Of a stretch of 14,613 nucleotides of DNA, positions 7,020 to 14,196 are shown piece by piece. This DNA comes from CAKSST01 sp045535505 (GTDB lineage Bacteria > Bacillota > Clostridia > Oscillospirales > Acutalibacteraceae). The notes below the pieces were generated by a model. It was not told the DNA's origin and did no database searches. It saw only the letters and a program-made list of their open reading frames with translations. The translations under genes were made by a program, and so were the position numbers. The stretch covers positions 1-14,613 of the forward strand of contig JAZSLU010000010.1 of assembly GCA_045535505.1 (NCBI GenBank), in the 5' to 3' direction. The number at the start of each line of letters is the position of its first letter. The stretch's first letter is position 1.

Positions 7020-7769
7020 TTGTTTTTTAAAAGGTCGAAAATTTTACAATTAAATATAACGGATTCCACCAATATACAGCTAAAGCGTTTGGCACAATGC
7101 GGCGCCAAACACGGCTTTGTTGTTATTGCCAACGCTCAGACAAAGGGCAAGGGGAGATATGACCGAACCTTTGTATCTCCTAAAAACAAAGGCATTTATT
7201 TATCGTATTTAATGCGCACAAATGCCGATATAGCGGATATTACACAAATAACAGCTTATGCTGCGGTTGCCGTAAAACGTGCAATAAAAAAAGTGTGCAA
7301 ATTAAATGTTGATATAAAATGGGTTAATGACTTGACTGCAGACGGCAAAAAACTGTGTGGCATATTGTGTGAGTCTGCCACAAAGGATGCAAAAGCCGAA
7401 TATATAATTATTGGTATCGGCATTAACGTTAACACTGACAAGCAAGAGTTTGGTCAAGAACTTTATGAAATTGCAACCTCAATTAAAGAGCAGACGAATA
7501 AAACACAAAACCGAAAAAAATTGATACGACAGGTTATAAAACAGCTTGATAAAATGTGCTTGTGTTATTGCAAAGATGCAAAGGACTATTTGCAAGAATA
7601 TATAAGCGCTTGTATTAATATTGGCAAAGAAATTACGGTTGAAGCAAACGGCAAGGTTTTGAGCGGTGTTTGTAAAGGCGTTAGTACAAGTTGTGAACTT
7701 GAAATTTTACTTGATGACGGTCAAAAGATTGCTGTATCCAGCGGCGAAGCGAGAATATTAAAAAAATAA
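7020..7769 (+). CDS. birA: Biotin--[acetyl-CoA-carboxylase] ligase, no DNA-binding domain
   Basis: Cytoplasmic enzyme that activates biotin as biotinyl-AMP and attaches it to a lysine on biotin carrier proteins of carboxylases. Seen with a TTG start (249 residues): TDSTN at 14-18; the biotinyl-AMP loop TKGKGRYDRTFVSP at about 41-54; KWVND with the catalytic Lys at 100-104; GKKLCGILCES at 109-119; GIGINVN; and a C-terminal SH3-like part ending VSSGEARILKK. The catalytic domain begins at the N-terminus, so the winged-helix of repressor-type BirA is absent (a group I ligase) and it cannot repress biotin genes directly. The loop has Asp where the usual GRGRxGR motif has the second-last Gly. It lies immediately behind the clpX terminator with no room for a promoter between them. 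An alternative start at 7011 would add three residues. Confidence 0.93.
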   Translation: MFFKRSKILQLNITDSTNIQLKRLAQCGAKHGFVVIANAQTKGKGRYDRTFVSPKNKGIYLSYLMRTNADIADITQITAYAAVAVKRAIKKVCKLNVDIKWVNDLTADGKKLCGILCESATKDAKAEYIIIGIGINVNTDKQEFGQELYEIATSIKEQTNKTQNRKKLIRQVIKQLDKMCLCYCKDAKDYLQEYISACINIGKEITVEANGKVLSGVCKGVSTSCELEILLDDGQKIAVSSGEARILKK

Positions 7770-7803
7770 CGCTGTTACTAACTTGTAACGGCGCTTGTTT
7801 TTT
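7770..7803 (+). terminator. Intrinsic terminator after biotin ligase
   Basis: CGCTGTTAC (7770-7778) pairs with GTAACGGCG (7785-7793) as a nine-base-pair stem with one T-G pair and a six-base loop, followed by CTTG and a T-run at 7798-7803. It starts on the base after the stop codon. Confidence 0.86.
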
Positions 7804-7821
7804 AAAAAGGTTTGGTATAAT
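7795..7821 (+). promoter_or_regulatory. Extended -10 promoter for trmO
   Basis: TGGTATAAT at 7813-7821 is a complete extended -10 element (TGn plus TATAAT). The best -35 is TTGTTT at 7795-7800 with a short 15-base spacer, lying in the T-tract of the preceding terminator. Extended -10 promoters need little from the -35, so activity is plausible. Transcription would start near 7828, just before GGGAGGTG. Confidence 0.6.
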
Positions 7822-7830
7822 ATATTAAAT

Positions 7831-7838
7831 GGGAGGTG
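7831..7838 (+). promoter_or_regulatory. Ribosome-binding site deciding the trmO start
   Basis: GGGAGGTG sits six bases before the ATG at 7845. The in-frame GTG at 7836 is inside the site and is therefore not the start. Confidence 0.75.
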
Positions 7839-7844
7839 TTTGCC

Positions 7845-8543
7845 ATGCAAAATAATGAAATTAATATGAAGATTATTGCCCACATTAAAACCGATTTTAA
7901 GCAAAAATTCGGCATACCACGACAAAGTGGGTTGGCAGAGCAACTTAAAGCAAGGATTGTGTTTTTGCCGCCTTACCGAAACGCCGAAGCTTTTAGGGGA
8001 CTTGAAAGATATTCACATATATGGATTTTGTGGCAGTTTTCAGATTTAAATGGCAACACATCTTTTTGTCCAACTGTGCGTCCGCCAAGATTGGGTGGCA
8101 ACAAGCGTATGGGGGTTTTTGCAACACGATCTCCTTACAGGCCAAACCCGATTGGTCTTTCGGCTGTACGGCTTGAAAGGATTGAGTTTTCTAAAGAATA
8201 TGGCCCCGTTTTGCACGTGCGCGGTGCAGATTTGCTTGACTCAACTCCCATTTTTGATATAAAACCTTATCTTAGTTTTACCGATAGTCATACTGATGCT
8301 GTTTGTGGTTTTGCAACAGACGTTATGGATTATAAGCTTAATGTTGTTTGTGCACCTGATGTTGAACAAAAAATTCAGGATGAGCATAGAGAGGCTTTGT
8401 TTGAAATTTTATCACAAGACCCTCGACCGTCATATCAAAATGACAGCGAGCGTATTTACGGATTAAAATTTGCTGATTTAGAGATTAAATTCAAGGTTGA
8501 TGGGAAAAACTTGCGGATTGTTGACGTTTTTAAACAATTATAA
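7845..8543 (+). CDS. trmO: tRNA (N6-threonylcarbamoyladenosine37-N6)-methyltransferase TrmO
   Basis: TrmO (TsaA/YaeB family) uses S-adenosylmethionine to methylate t6A at position 37 of certain tRNAs to m6t6A, tuning decoding of ACY threonine codons. With the ATG start the protein has 232 residues. The TsaA beta-barrel is clear: IAHIKTDF at 11-18, the GVFATRSPYRPNPIGLS signature at 90-106, and GADLLDSTPIFDIKPYL at 127-143. A C-terminal segment with DPRPSYQ and IYGLKFADLEIKF is also typical of the full-length bacterial enzymes. It appears monocistronic, with its own promoter. It has no functional link to its neighbours that I can see. Confidence 0.94.
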   Translation: MQNNEINMKIIAHIKTDFKQKFGIPRQSGLAEQLKARIVFLPPYRNAEAFRGLERYSHIWILWQFSDLNGNTSFCPTVRPPRLGGNKRMGVFATRSPYRPNPIGLSAVRLERIEFSKEYGPVLHVRGADLLDSTPIFDIKPYLSFTDSHTDAVCGFATDVMDYKLNVVCAPDVEQKIQDEHREALFEILSQDPRPSYQNDSERIYGLKFADLEIKFKVDGKNLRIVDVFKQL

Positions 8544-8576
8544 CAATTTGTTAATCTTTTGGGAGTATATTAACTG

Positions 8577-8582
8577 TATAAT
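8577..8582 (+). promoter_or_regulatory. Candidate -10 element for the ABC transporter
   Basis: TATAAT at 8577-8582 is a perfect -10, but no recognisable -35 lies 16-18 bases upstream. Instead two inverted repeats occupy the region: TAACAA-T-TTGTTA (8541-8553, overlapping the trmO stop) and GTTAAT...ATTAAC (8550-8555 with 8569-8574). A promoter that depends on an activator would look like this, but that is inference. Confidence 0.42.
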
Positions 8583-8604
8583 ATAAGTTGTGAAACTATT
8601 ATTT

Positions 8605-8610
8605 GTGAGG
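8605..8610 (+). promoter_or_regulatory. Ribosome-binding site deciding the ABC transporter start
   Basis: GTGAGG lies six bases before the ATG at 8617. An in-frame GTG at 8590 has no Shine-Dalgarno and would lie at about the predicted transcription start, so the ATG is preferred. Confidence 0.65.
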
Positions 8611-8616
8611 TCAGAT

Positions 8617-11600
8617 ATGTTAGAACTGAAAAATATTATTAAAGATTATCCCGCCGGCGATGGTAATGTGCGTGCGCTTTGCGGTGTTGACCTTAAATTT
8701 AGAGAAAATGAGTTTGTATCGATACTGGGTCCGTCGGGCTGCGGTAAAACAACATTACTTAACATTATAGGTGGACTTGATAAATATACAAGCGGTGATA
8801 TGCTTATTGACGGTATTTCTACCAAAGATTATAAAAACAAAGACTGGGACACATACCGTAATCATTCGATAGGCTTTGTGTTTCAAAGTTATAACCTTAT
8901 TATGCATCAGTCGGTTTTGCAAAACGTTGAAATTGCTCTTACAGTGTCGGGCGTTTCTAAACATAAGCGACGCGCAATGGCGAAGCAGGCGCTTATTGAT
9001 GTTGGGCTTGGTGACCAGTTGAAAAAACGCCCCAATCAACTTTCGGGTGGACAGATGCAACGTGTGGCAATAGCGCGTGCTTTGGTTAACAATCCTAAAA
9101 TTATTCTTGCTGACGAGCCAACAGGTGCGCTTGATACACAAACGAGCGTACAGGTTATGGAAATTTTGAAAGAAATTTCAAAAGATCGCCTTATAATTAT
9201 GGTTACTCATAATCCTGAACTTGCGCAAAAATATTCTTCACGCATTATTAATATGCTTGACGGCGAAATTACACACGATTCTGCGCCGATAGAGAATGAC
9301 GAATATGGACAAATTAAGCAGAAAGAAGATGTGCAAAGAGAGAAAAACCGCAAAACAAAAAAGCCATCAATGTCTTTTTTCACTGCTTTCAAGTTGTCGC
9401 TTAATAACCTTTTTACAAAAAAGGGAAGAACTATGCTAACGGCTTTTGCGGGTAGTATCGGTATAATGGGTATTGCTCTTATATTGGCTGTGTCACAGGG
9501 AACAACCGCTTATATTAACGCCGTACAGGAAGACTCGCTTTCGTCTTATCCGTTAACTATTGAGAAAACAACTGTAGATTTATCGCAGTTGATGGAAACC
9601 TTTATGAATGTTAATAATCCTGATGTTCAGCACGGTGATGATGCGGTTTACAAAAAGTCGGCAATATATGATATGCTTACTGCTTGGAACAATATTGAAA
9701 GCAGTGAAAACGACCTTGAGAGCTTTAAAAAGTATCTTGAAGAAAAATATAACGATGATAGTGAAAACGGACTTTCGCAGCAAATTAACGGTTTACAATA
9801 TTCCTATGATTTAGGTTTGCTTGTTTACACAAAAAATATTGACGGAGACATTATTCAGTCTAATACCGAAGTGTTATTGGAAGAAATTATGACTGAATAT
9901 ATGGGTATGGATATGTCGGCTTTAAAGCCTTCGTCGTTTGGCTCTAACTCTATGTTTTCACAGATAGAGTCTTCGATGATGTCCACTGCTATGTGGCAAG
10001 AAATGCTTACCGAGCGGGACGGCAGCCCCGTTAATGAACTGCTTAAAAACCAATATGACGTGGTATATGGCACTTGGCCTAATGAATATGACGAGATTGT
10101 TCTTGTGCTTGATGAAAATAACGAGCTTGACGATTTAACCCTTTATGCCTTAGGATTGCAATCGAAAGAAAAGGTTGATGCCGTAATGGACGCAGCCTTT
10201 AATGGCGCTGAGATTGAAAATGATAATGTTAGTTGGTCGTATAAAGATATATGCGACACAGAATTTAGGGTTATACTTAACAGCAGTTGCTATAACAAGG
10301 ACAAAACAACGGGTTTATACAACGATTTAAGAGATACAGATGCCGGTTTACAATATCTATATGAGAATGCATTAAAACTTAAAGTAACCGGTATTATACG
10401 ACCGAGCGAAAAAACACAAAGTGCTATGCTTACCGGCTCCATTGCTTATACAAAACAACTGACTGAATATGTTATTAAGCAGTCGCAGCAGTCTGAAGTT
10501 GTAGATGCACAACTTAAGGACAAAACCACAGATGTTATAAGCGGCTTGCCGTTTGAGGCTAACACAGGTAATTTAACCGATGAGCAAAAGCAAGATGAGT
10601 TTAAAGCCTATGTTAAAGGCTTAAAAACAAAAGACAAGGCAGATGCTTATGTTAAAATTATGAGCATACCCGATAAAAAGCAGTTGCAACAAATGGTTGA
10701 TAATGCGGTGTCACAGTACAGCCGCAAACAAATTGAGCAGACTATGATTGATGGTTTATCGCAAAATCTTAATATGGATAAAGAAAAGATTAAAGATTAT
10801 ATTAAGAATATGGACGATAAAGAATTAAAGGATTTGTTTGCCGAGTCTGTTGCAGAGCAAATTAAAGCACAGTATGCAGAAAATATAAAAATGCAGTTGT
10901 CAATGATGACTACCGAGCAACTTGCCGCTGCCCTTAATACTTCGCTTAAAGGTTATACAACCGAGCAATGTGCGACATATTATGACGAGATTATTGAGTT
11001 CTCTGACTCGACCTATGAAGAAAACCTAAAGAAGATTGGATATGTAAATTTGTCTGTTCCATCAAAAATTAATATTTTTGCATCTTCTTTTGAAAATAAA
11101 GATATTATAGAAGAAAAAATTGCCGAATATAACAAGGGCAGGGACGAATTAGAGCAAATTAAATATACCGATTATATCGGCATAATGATGTCTTCAATCA
11201 CCACCATTATTGACGCTATAACCTACGTGCTTTTGGCATTTGTTGCGATTTCGCTTATTGTTTCTTCAATAATGATTGGTGTTATAACGCTCATTTCTGT
11301 ACAAGAGCGCACTAAAGAAATTGGTATATTACGTGCAATAGGTGCTTCAAAGCGTGATGTTTCAAGTATGTTTAATGCCGAAACTATTATAATTGGCTTT
11401 GCATCGGGTTTGCTTGGCGTGGGTGTGACTTATTTGCTTTGCATACCAATTAACGCTATATTGCATGCAGTAACGGGCATTGCAACCCTTAATGCTGTTT
11501 TACCCATCAAAGCAGCAACAATTTTAGTTGCAATAAGCATATTGTTATCGCTTGTTGCGGGATTAATTCCGTCACGAAGCGCTGCTAAAAAAGACCCTGT

Positions 11601-11622
11601 TGTTGCACTGAGGACTGAATAA
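8617..11622 (+). CDS. MacB-like ABC transporter, fused ATPase and FtsX-type permease
   Basis: A 1001-residue fusion of an ATPase and a type VII (MacB/FtsX-fold) permease half. The N-terminal nucleotide-binding domain (about 1-225) has Walker A GPSGCGKT at 38-45, Q-loop Q90, signature LSGGQ at 142-146, Walker B IILADE followed by PTGALD at 162-171 and H-loop H198. A charged linker (225-250) leads to TM1 at about 274-293. About 570 residues, 294-865, have no membrane segment and should face outside. Three membrane helices follow, at about 868-893, 922-945 and 965-984, with the ERTKEIGILRAIGAS motif at 897-911 and the IPSRSAAKKDPVVALR C-terminal motif. It should dimerise. Such proteins move antimicrobial peptides, lipids or lipoproteins or act by mechanotransmission; the substrate cannot be told here. 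No two-component system or adaptor (MacA-like) gene adjoins it. The extracellular part is much larger than in E. coli MacB. Confidence 0.92.
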   Translation: MLELKNIIKDYPAGDGNVRALCGVDLKFRENEFVSILGPSGCGKTTLLNIIGGLDKYTSGDMLIDGISTKDYKNKDWDTYRNHSIGFVFQSYNLIMHQSVLQNVEIALTVSGVSKHKRRAMAKQALIDVGLGDQLKKRPNQLSGGQMQRVAIARALVNNPKIILADEPTGALDTQTSVQVMEILKEISKDRLIIMVTHNPELAQKYSSRIINMLDGEITHDSAPIENDEYGQIKQKEDVQREKNRKTKKPSMSFFTAFKLSLNNLFTKKGRTMLTAFAGSIGIMGIALILAVSQGTTAYINAVQEDSLSSYPLTIEKTTVDLSQLMETFMNVNNPDVQHGDDAVYKKSAIYDMLTAWNNIESSENDLESFKKYLEEKYNDDSENGLSQQINGLQYSYDLGLLVYTKNIDGDIIQSNTEVLLEEIMTEYMGMDMSALKPSSFGSNSMFSQIESSMMSTAMWQEMLTERDGSPVNELLKNQYDVVYGTWPNEYDEIVLVLDENNELDDLTLYALGLQSKEKVDAVMDAAFNGAEIENDNVSWSYKDICDTEFRVILNSSCYNKDKTTGLYNDLRDTDAGLQYLYENALKLKVTGIIRPSEKTQSAMLTGSIAYTKQLTEYVIKQSQQSEVVDAQLKDKTTDVISGLPFEANTGNLTDEQKQDEFKAYVKGLKTKDKADAYVKIMSIPDKKQLQQMVDNAVSQYSRKQIEQTMIDGLSQNLNMDKEKIKDYIKNMDDKELKDLFAESVAEQIKAQYAENIKMQLSMMTTEQLAAALNTSLKGYTTEQCATYYDEIIEFSDSTYEENLKKIGYVNLSVPSKINIFASSFENKDIIEEKIAEYNKGRDELEQIKYTDYIGIMMSSITTIIDAITYVLLAFVAISLIVSSIMIGVITLISVQERTKEIGILRAIGASKRDVSSMFNAETIIIGFASGLLGVGVTYLLCIPINAILHAVTGIATLNAVLPIKAATILVAISILLSLVAGLIPSRSAAKKDPVVALRTE

Positions 11623-11647
11623 AAAAAGAGCCGAAAGGCTCTTTTTT
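11622..11647. terminator. Intrinsic terminator after ABC transporter
   Basis: AAAAAAGAGCC and GGCTCTTTTTT pair around a GAAA tetraloop (11633-11636). The A- and T-runs make it usable in both directions. The G/C core GAGCC is identical to that of the terminator behind the MATE gene. Confidence 0.92.
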
Positions 11648-11660
11648 AATGTAAATTGTC

Positions 11661-11689
11661 TTGTAAATATGCAACGGTTAATGTATAAT
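11661..11689 (+). promoter_or_regulatory. Sigma-A-type promoter for the MATE gene
   Basis: TTGTAA (11661-11666, four of six) and a perfect TATAAT (11684-11689) are separated by exactly 17 bases. Transcription would begin near 11696, leaving a leader of about 35 bases. Confidence 0.66.
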
Positions 11690-11730
11690 CAATAGGTTAA
11701 CATTTTTGACAGGGAATGATTAAATAACTA

Positions 11731-13062
11731 ATGAATAAAATTCAACTTTCAGATCATTTTACATATAAGCGTCTTGCAAGGTTTGTACTGCCGTCAATAG
11801 CAATGATGATTTTTGCATCGGTTTACGGTGTGGTTGACGGCATTTTCGTTTCAAACTATGCGGGGAAAACACCCTTTGCGGCGTTAAACTTTATATGGCC
11901 TTTTATTATGATACTTGCAGCTCCCGGCTTTATGCTTGGTACGGGCGGCAGCGCTCTTGTTGCGAAAACCTTGGGGCAACGAAAAAGAGAAAAAGCAAAT
12001 AAGTTGTTTTCGATGTTTTGCTATATTGCCATTTTGGTGGGCGCTTTTTTGACGGTTGTGGCTTACGTTTTTATGCCCAACATTGCAAAATTAATGGGCG
12101 CCGAAGGTGATATGCATTATTATAGTGTATTGTACGGCAGGATTGTCGTACTTGGTACAATACCGCAGATGTTGCATTTTGTTTTTGAAAGCTTTTTTGT
12201 TACGTCAGAAAAGCCATCTTTAGGATTAAAGGTTACAATAGCGGCAGGTCTTACAAACATAGTGTTTGATGCACTTTTTGTGGCGGTTTTCGGTTGGGGT
12301 ATTGTTGGTGCTGCGGTGGCAACTGTTTTAAGCCAGTTTGTAAGCAGTTTTATACCCCTTGTATATTTTGCCAGACCAAACACCAGTTTGTTGCAAATTG
12401 TAAAACCGAGCTTTGATGCGAGAGCGTTGCTAAAGGCTTGTACAAACGGTTCTTCAGAGCTGCTTAACAATATTTCAATGTCGTTTGTGGGAATGTTATA
12501 TAATATTCAGCTTATGAAATATTTGGGTGAAAACGGTGTTGCGGCTTATGGCGTTATGATGTATTTAAACTTTTTCTTCATTTCGGCTTTCATAGGTTAC
12601 TCAATAGGCACAGCGCCGATTGTTGGATTTAATTATGGTGCCTCAAACAGTAGCGAAATTAGAAATATTTTAATCAAAAGTGTTAAAATTTTAATTTCCG
12701 GCGGTATAGTTATGGTGGCGGCAGGTGTGTTACTTGCTGTGCCAATTTCAAAAATTTATGTTAGTTATGACAAAGAACTTTTTGACATGACGGTGTACGG
12801 ATTTAAAATTTATTCATTGTCATTTTTGCCTTGCGGTCTTGCAATTTTTGCATCTTCCTTCTTTACGGCTCTCAATGACGGTGTTACATCAGCAATAATT
12901 TCTTTTATGCGAACGCTAGTGTTCCAATTTGCAGCCGTAATGTTGTTACCGCTTATCATTGGTGCTGACGGGCTGTGGTATTCTGTTGCCGTTTCGGAAA
13001 CCTTTGCAGTAGCAGTTGCTGCAATATTTGTTTTTGCAAAAAGTAAAAAATACGGATATTAA
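11731..13062 (+). CDS. MATE family multidrug/metabolite efflux transporter
   Basis: A 443-residue polytopic inner-membrane protein of the MATE (MatE) family, which exports drugs or organic metabolites in exchange for Na+ or H+. It has about twelve hydrophobic segments in two pseudo-repeats. Family features include the N-terminal RFVLPSIAMMIFASVYGVVDGIF helix, then GTGGSALVAKTLGQRKREKAN at 70-90, and the second-half equivalent with IGTAPIVGFNYGA. The substrate cannot be predicted. The ATG at 11731 is the first possible in-frame start, since a TAA lies two codons upstream, but the nearest Shine-Dalgarno-like AGGGA (11711-11715) is an unusually long 15 bases away, so translation may be weak. It has its own promoter and terminator. 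Its position next to the ABC transporter suggests an export-oriented neighbourhood, not an operon. Confidence 0.95.
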   Translation: MNKIQLSDHFTYKRLARFVLPSIAMMIFASVYGVVDGIFVSNYAGKTPFAALNFIWPFIMILAAPGFMLGTGGSALVAKTLGQRKREKANKLFSMFCYIAILVGAFLTVVAYVFMPNIAKLMGAEGDMHYYSVLYGRIVVLGTIPQMLHFVFESFFVTSEKPSLGLKVTIAAGLTNIVFDALFVAVFGWGIVGAAVATVLSQFVSSFIPLVYFARPNTSLLQIVKPSFDARALLKACTNGSSELLNNISMSFVGMLYNIQLMKYLGENGVAAYGVMMYLNFFFISAFIGYSIGTAPIVGFNYGASNSSEIRNILIKSVKILISGGIVMVAAGVLLAVPISKIYVSYDKELFDMTVYGFKIYSLSFLPCGLAIFASSFFTALNDGVTSAIISFMRTLVFQFAAVMLLPLIIGADGLWYSVAVSETFAVAVAAIFVFAKSKKYGY

Positions 13063-13088
13063 AAAAGAGCCTGGAGGCTCTTTTTTTT
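13061..13088. terminator. Bidirectional terminator between MATE gene and nuclease gene
   Basis: AAAAAAGAGCC (13061-13071) pairs with GGCTCTTTTTT around a TGGA tetraloop (13072-13075), and the T-run continues to 13088. It overlaps the MATE stop. Read from the other strand it also has a T-run, so it can stop transcripts of the convergent nuclease unit. Confidence 0.93.
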
Positions 13089-13090
13089 AA

Positions 13091-13140
13091 TGCAAAATTC
13101 AAAATGCAAAATGTAAAATTAAGGTGTGCCTATGGCACGA
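13091..13140. repeat. A/T-rich short tandem segment with hairpin, probable dispersed-repeat fragment
   Basis: Degenerate units based on TGCAAAAT occur at 13091-13118 (tgcaaaat, tcaaaa, tgcaaaa, tgtaaaat). They are followed by TAAGG and the small hairpin GTGCC-TAT-GGCAC (13126-13138). No reading frame is conserved. The layout resembles non-coding intergenic repeats of clostridial genomes, but only one copy is in the window, so the repeat call is inference. The bases from here to 13176 hold nothing else I can name. Confidence 0.4.
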
Positions 13141-13176
13141 AATAATGAAGCAGGGCACGATGTGGGTATTGACCTG

Positions 13177-14196
13177 TTATTTATAACATTTTTTGCAGGG
13201 TTCATAATTTTGGCTTTTTGCTTCAAAAATTGTAACTTGTGTTGGGTTTTTCATGCCGCTGCAAGATGAGTTTGAGTGATATTTTGTTCCGCTTTTTGGT
13301 ATCCACACCATACTTGTTTGCTGGTCATTGTTTTCGGGCTGGGTGACAACTGTGTTTTGAGAAGAGGTTTGAGGCTTTGAACTTTGTGTTACTTTTGGTC
13401 CCGAACTTTTGCCGGTAGCATAGTTTATAGTGATATCGGGTTGAACGTTATAAACAAATACGTTAAAACAAATGCCGTCGCCGTCATCTTCTATTGAATA
13501 TGCTTCCATTTGCACACCGCTTGCAAGAAGATTATTGCCTGAAAATATTGGAGTAATGCGATATGCAACGTGGTTGGAGGTTTCTCTTATGTAGTCAGCA
13601 ACCATATTTTCAAAAGGCAACATACCTTTTGTGTTAAAATAGCGTGTGCCTGTTATAAGGTTGCGGTTGTTTGCATTTTCTGCCGATAATTGCCAACCAA
13701 TAAGGTGACAACGGTTGTAAAGATATTTGCCTTGAACATTGTCATATTGCGCTTGTACCCAGCCTGTTGGCTTAATGCCGCTTATACTGCCGCGATCTTC
13801 GTTTTCTTTGGGCATAATCTCTTTGCCGCAAACCGCCAATGCAACAGTGCAACGGCCTAAACTGTCGAGCGCACCATATTGCTCAAAGGCACCCTTATTT
13901 AAAATTTGGCTGTCAAAGTTTGGCTTGTTGTTATTTAAAACGGCGTACGGTTTGCCCGAATATGCGGGGATAGAAGAAAGCGAAAGATTGCTTTGGGCGG
14001 GGTTGCTTTCGTTACTTGAAGGGTTTTGTTGTGTTGATGACTGTTCGTTGCTTGACAAAGCATCTGTTGTTTGCGTGGCACTGCTTATGTAATCGTACGT
14101 GCTATCAAAATTGCTTTGTTCGTTTGCCTTAAAATTGCATGAACAAAGAGATAAACATAATAAGCCGCAAATAAAAAGGCTTAATAATTTTTTCAT
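13177..14196 (-). CDS. Secreted DNA/RNA non-specific endonuclease, probable lipoprotein
   Basis: A 339-residue exported nuclease of the beta-beta-alpha metal (NUC1/EndA-like) superfamily. The N-terminus MKKLLSLFICGLLCLSLCSC is a signal peptide with a lipobox-like end (likely Cys20), and a Ser/Gln/Asn-rich linker to about residue 75 suggests surface anchoring. The nuclease domain spans about 78-260: YLYNRCHLIGWQL (158-170) is the DRGH-type motif with catalytic His164, followed by the metal-binding NANNRNLITGTRYFNTKGMLPFE region (174-196). A second low-complexity linker (262-295) leads to a short module, WIPKSGTKYH...C...PCKKC, whose H307, C312, C334 and C337 could bind zinc. Its ATG overlaps the stop of the upstream gene (ATGA), with AAAAGGG just before. 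Likely roles are nutrient or DNA scavenging, or processing of extracellular nucleic acid. A plus-strand frame opposite it is a shadow. Confidence 0.92.
   Translation of the reverse strand: MKKLLSLFICGLLCLSLCSCNFKANEQSNFDSTYDYISSATQTTDALSSNEQSSTQQNPSSNESNPAQSNLSLSSIPAYSGKPYAVLNNNKPNFDSQILNKGAFEQYGALDSLGRCTVALAVCGKEIMPKENEDRGSISGIKPTGWVQAQYDNVQGKYLYNRCHLIGWQLSAENANNRNLITGTRYFNTKGMLPFENMVADYIRETSNHVAYRITPIFSGNNLLASGVQMEAYSIEDDGDGICFNVFVYNVQPDITINYATGKSSGPKVTQSSKPQTSSQNTVVTQPENNDQQTSMVWIPKSGTKYHSNSSCSGMKNPTQVTIFEAKSQNYEPCKKCYK

Noticed and set aside
8541..8553. Terminator for trmO
   Set aside because: TAACAA-T-TTGTTA is a short A/T palindrome with no G/C core and no T-tract; it is better viewed as a possible protein-binding site.
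13739..14092. 117-codon plus-strand open frame opposite the nuclease gene
   Set aside because: It lies wholly antisense to a well-supported gene, has no ribosome-binding site, and its composition is that expected from the complementary strand.
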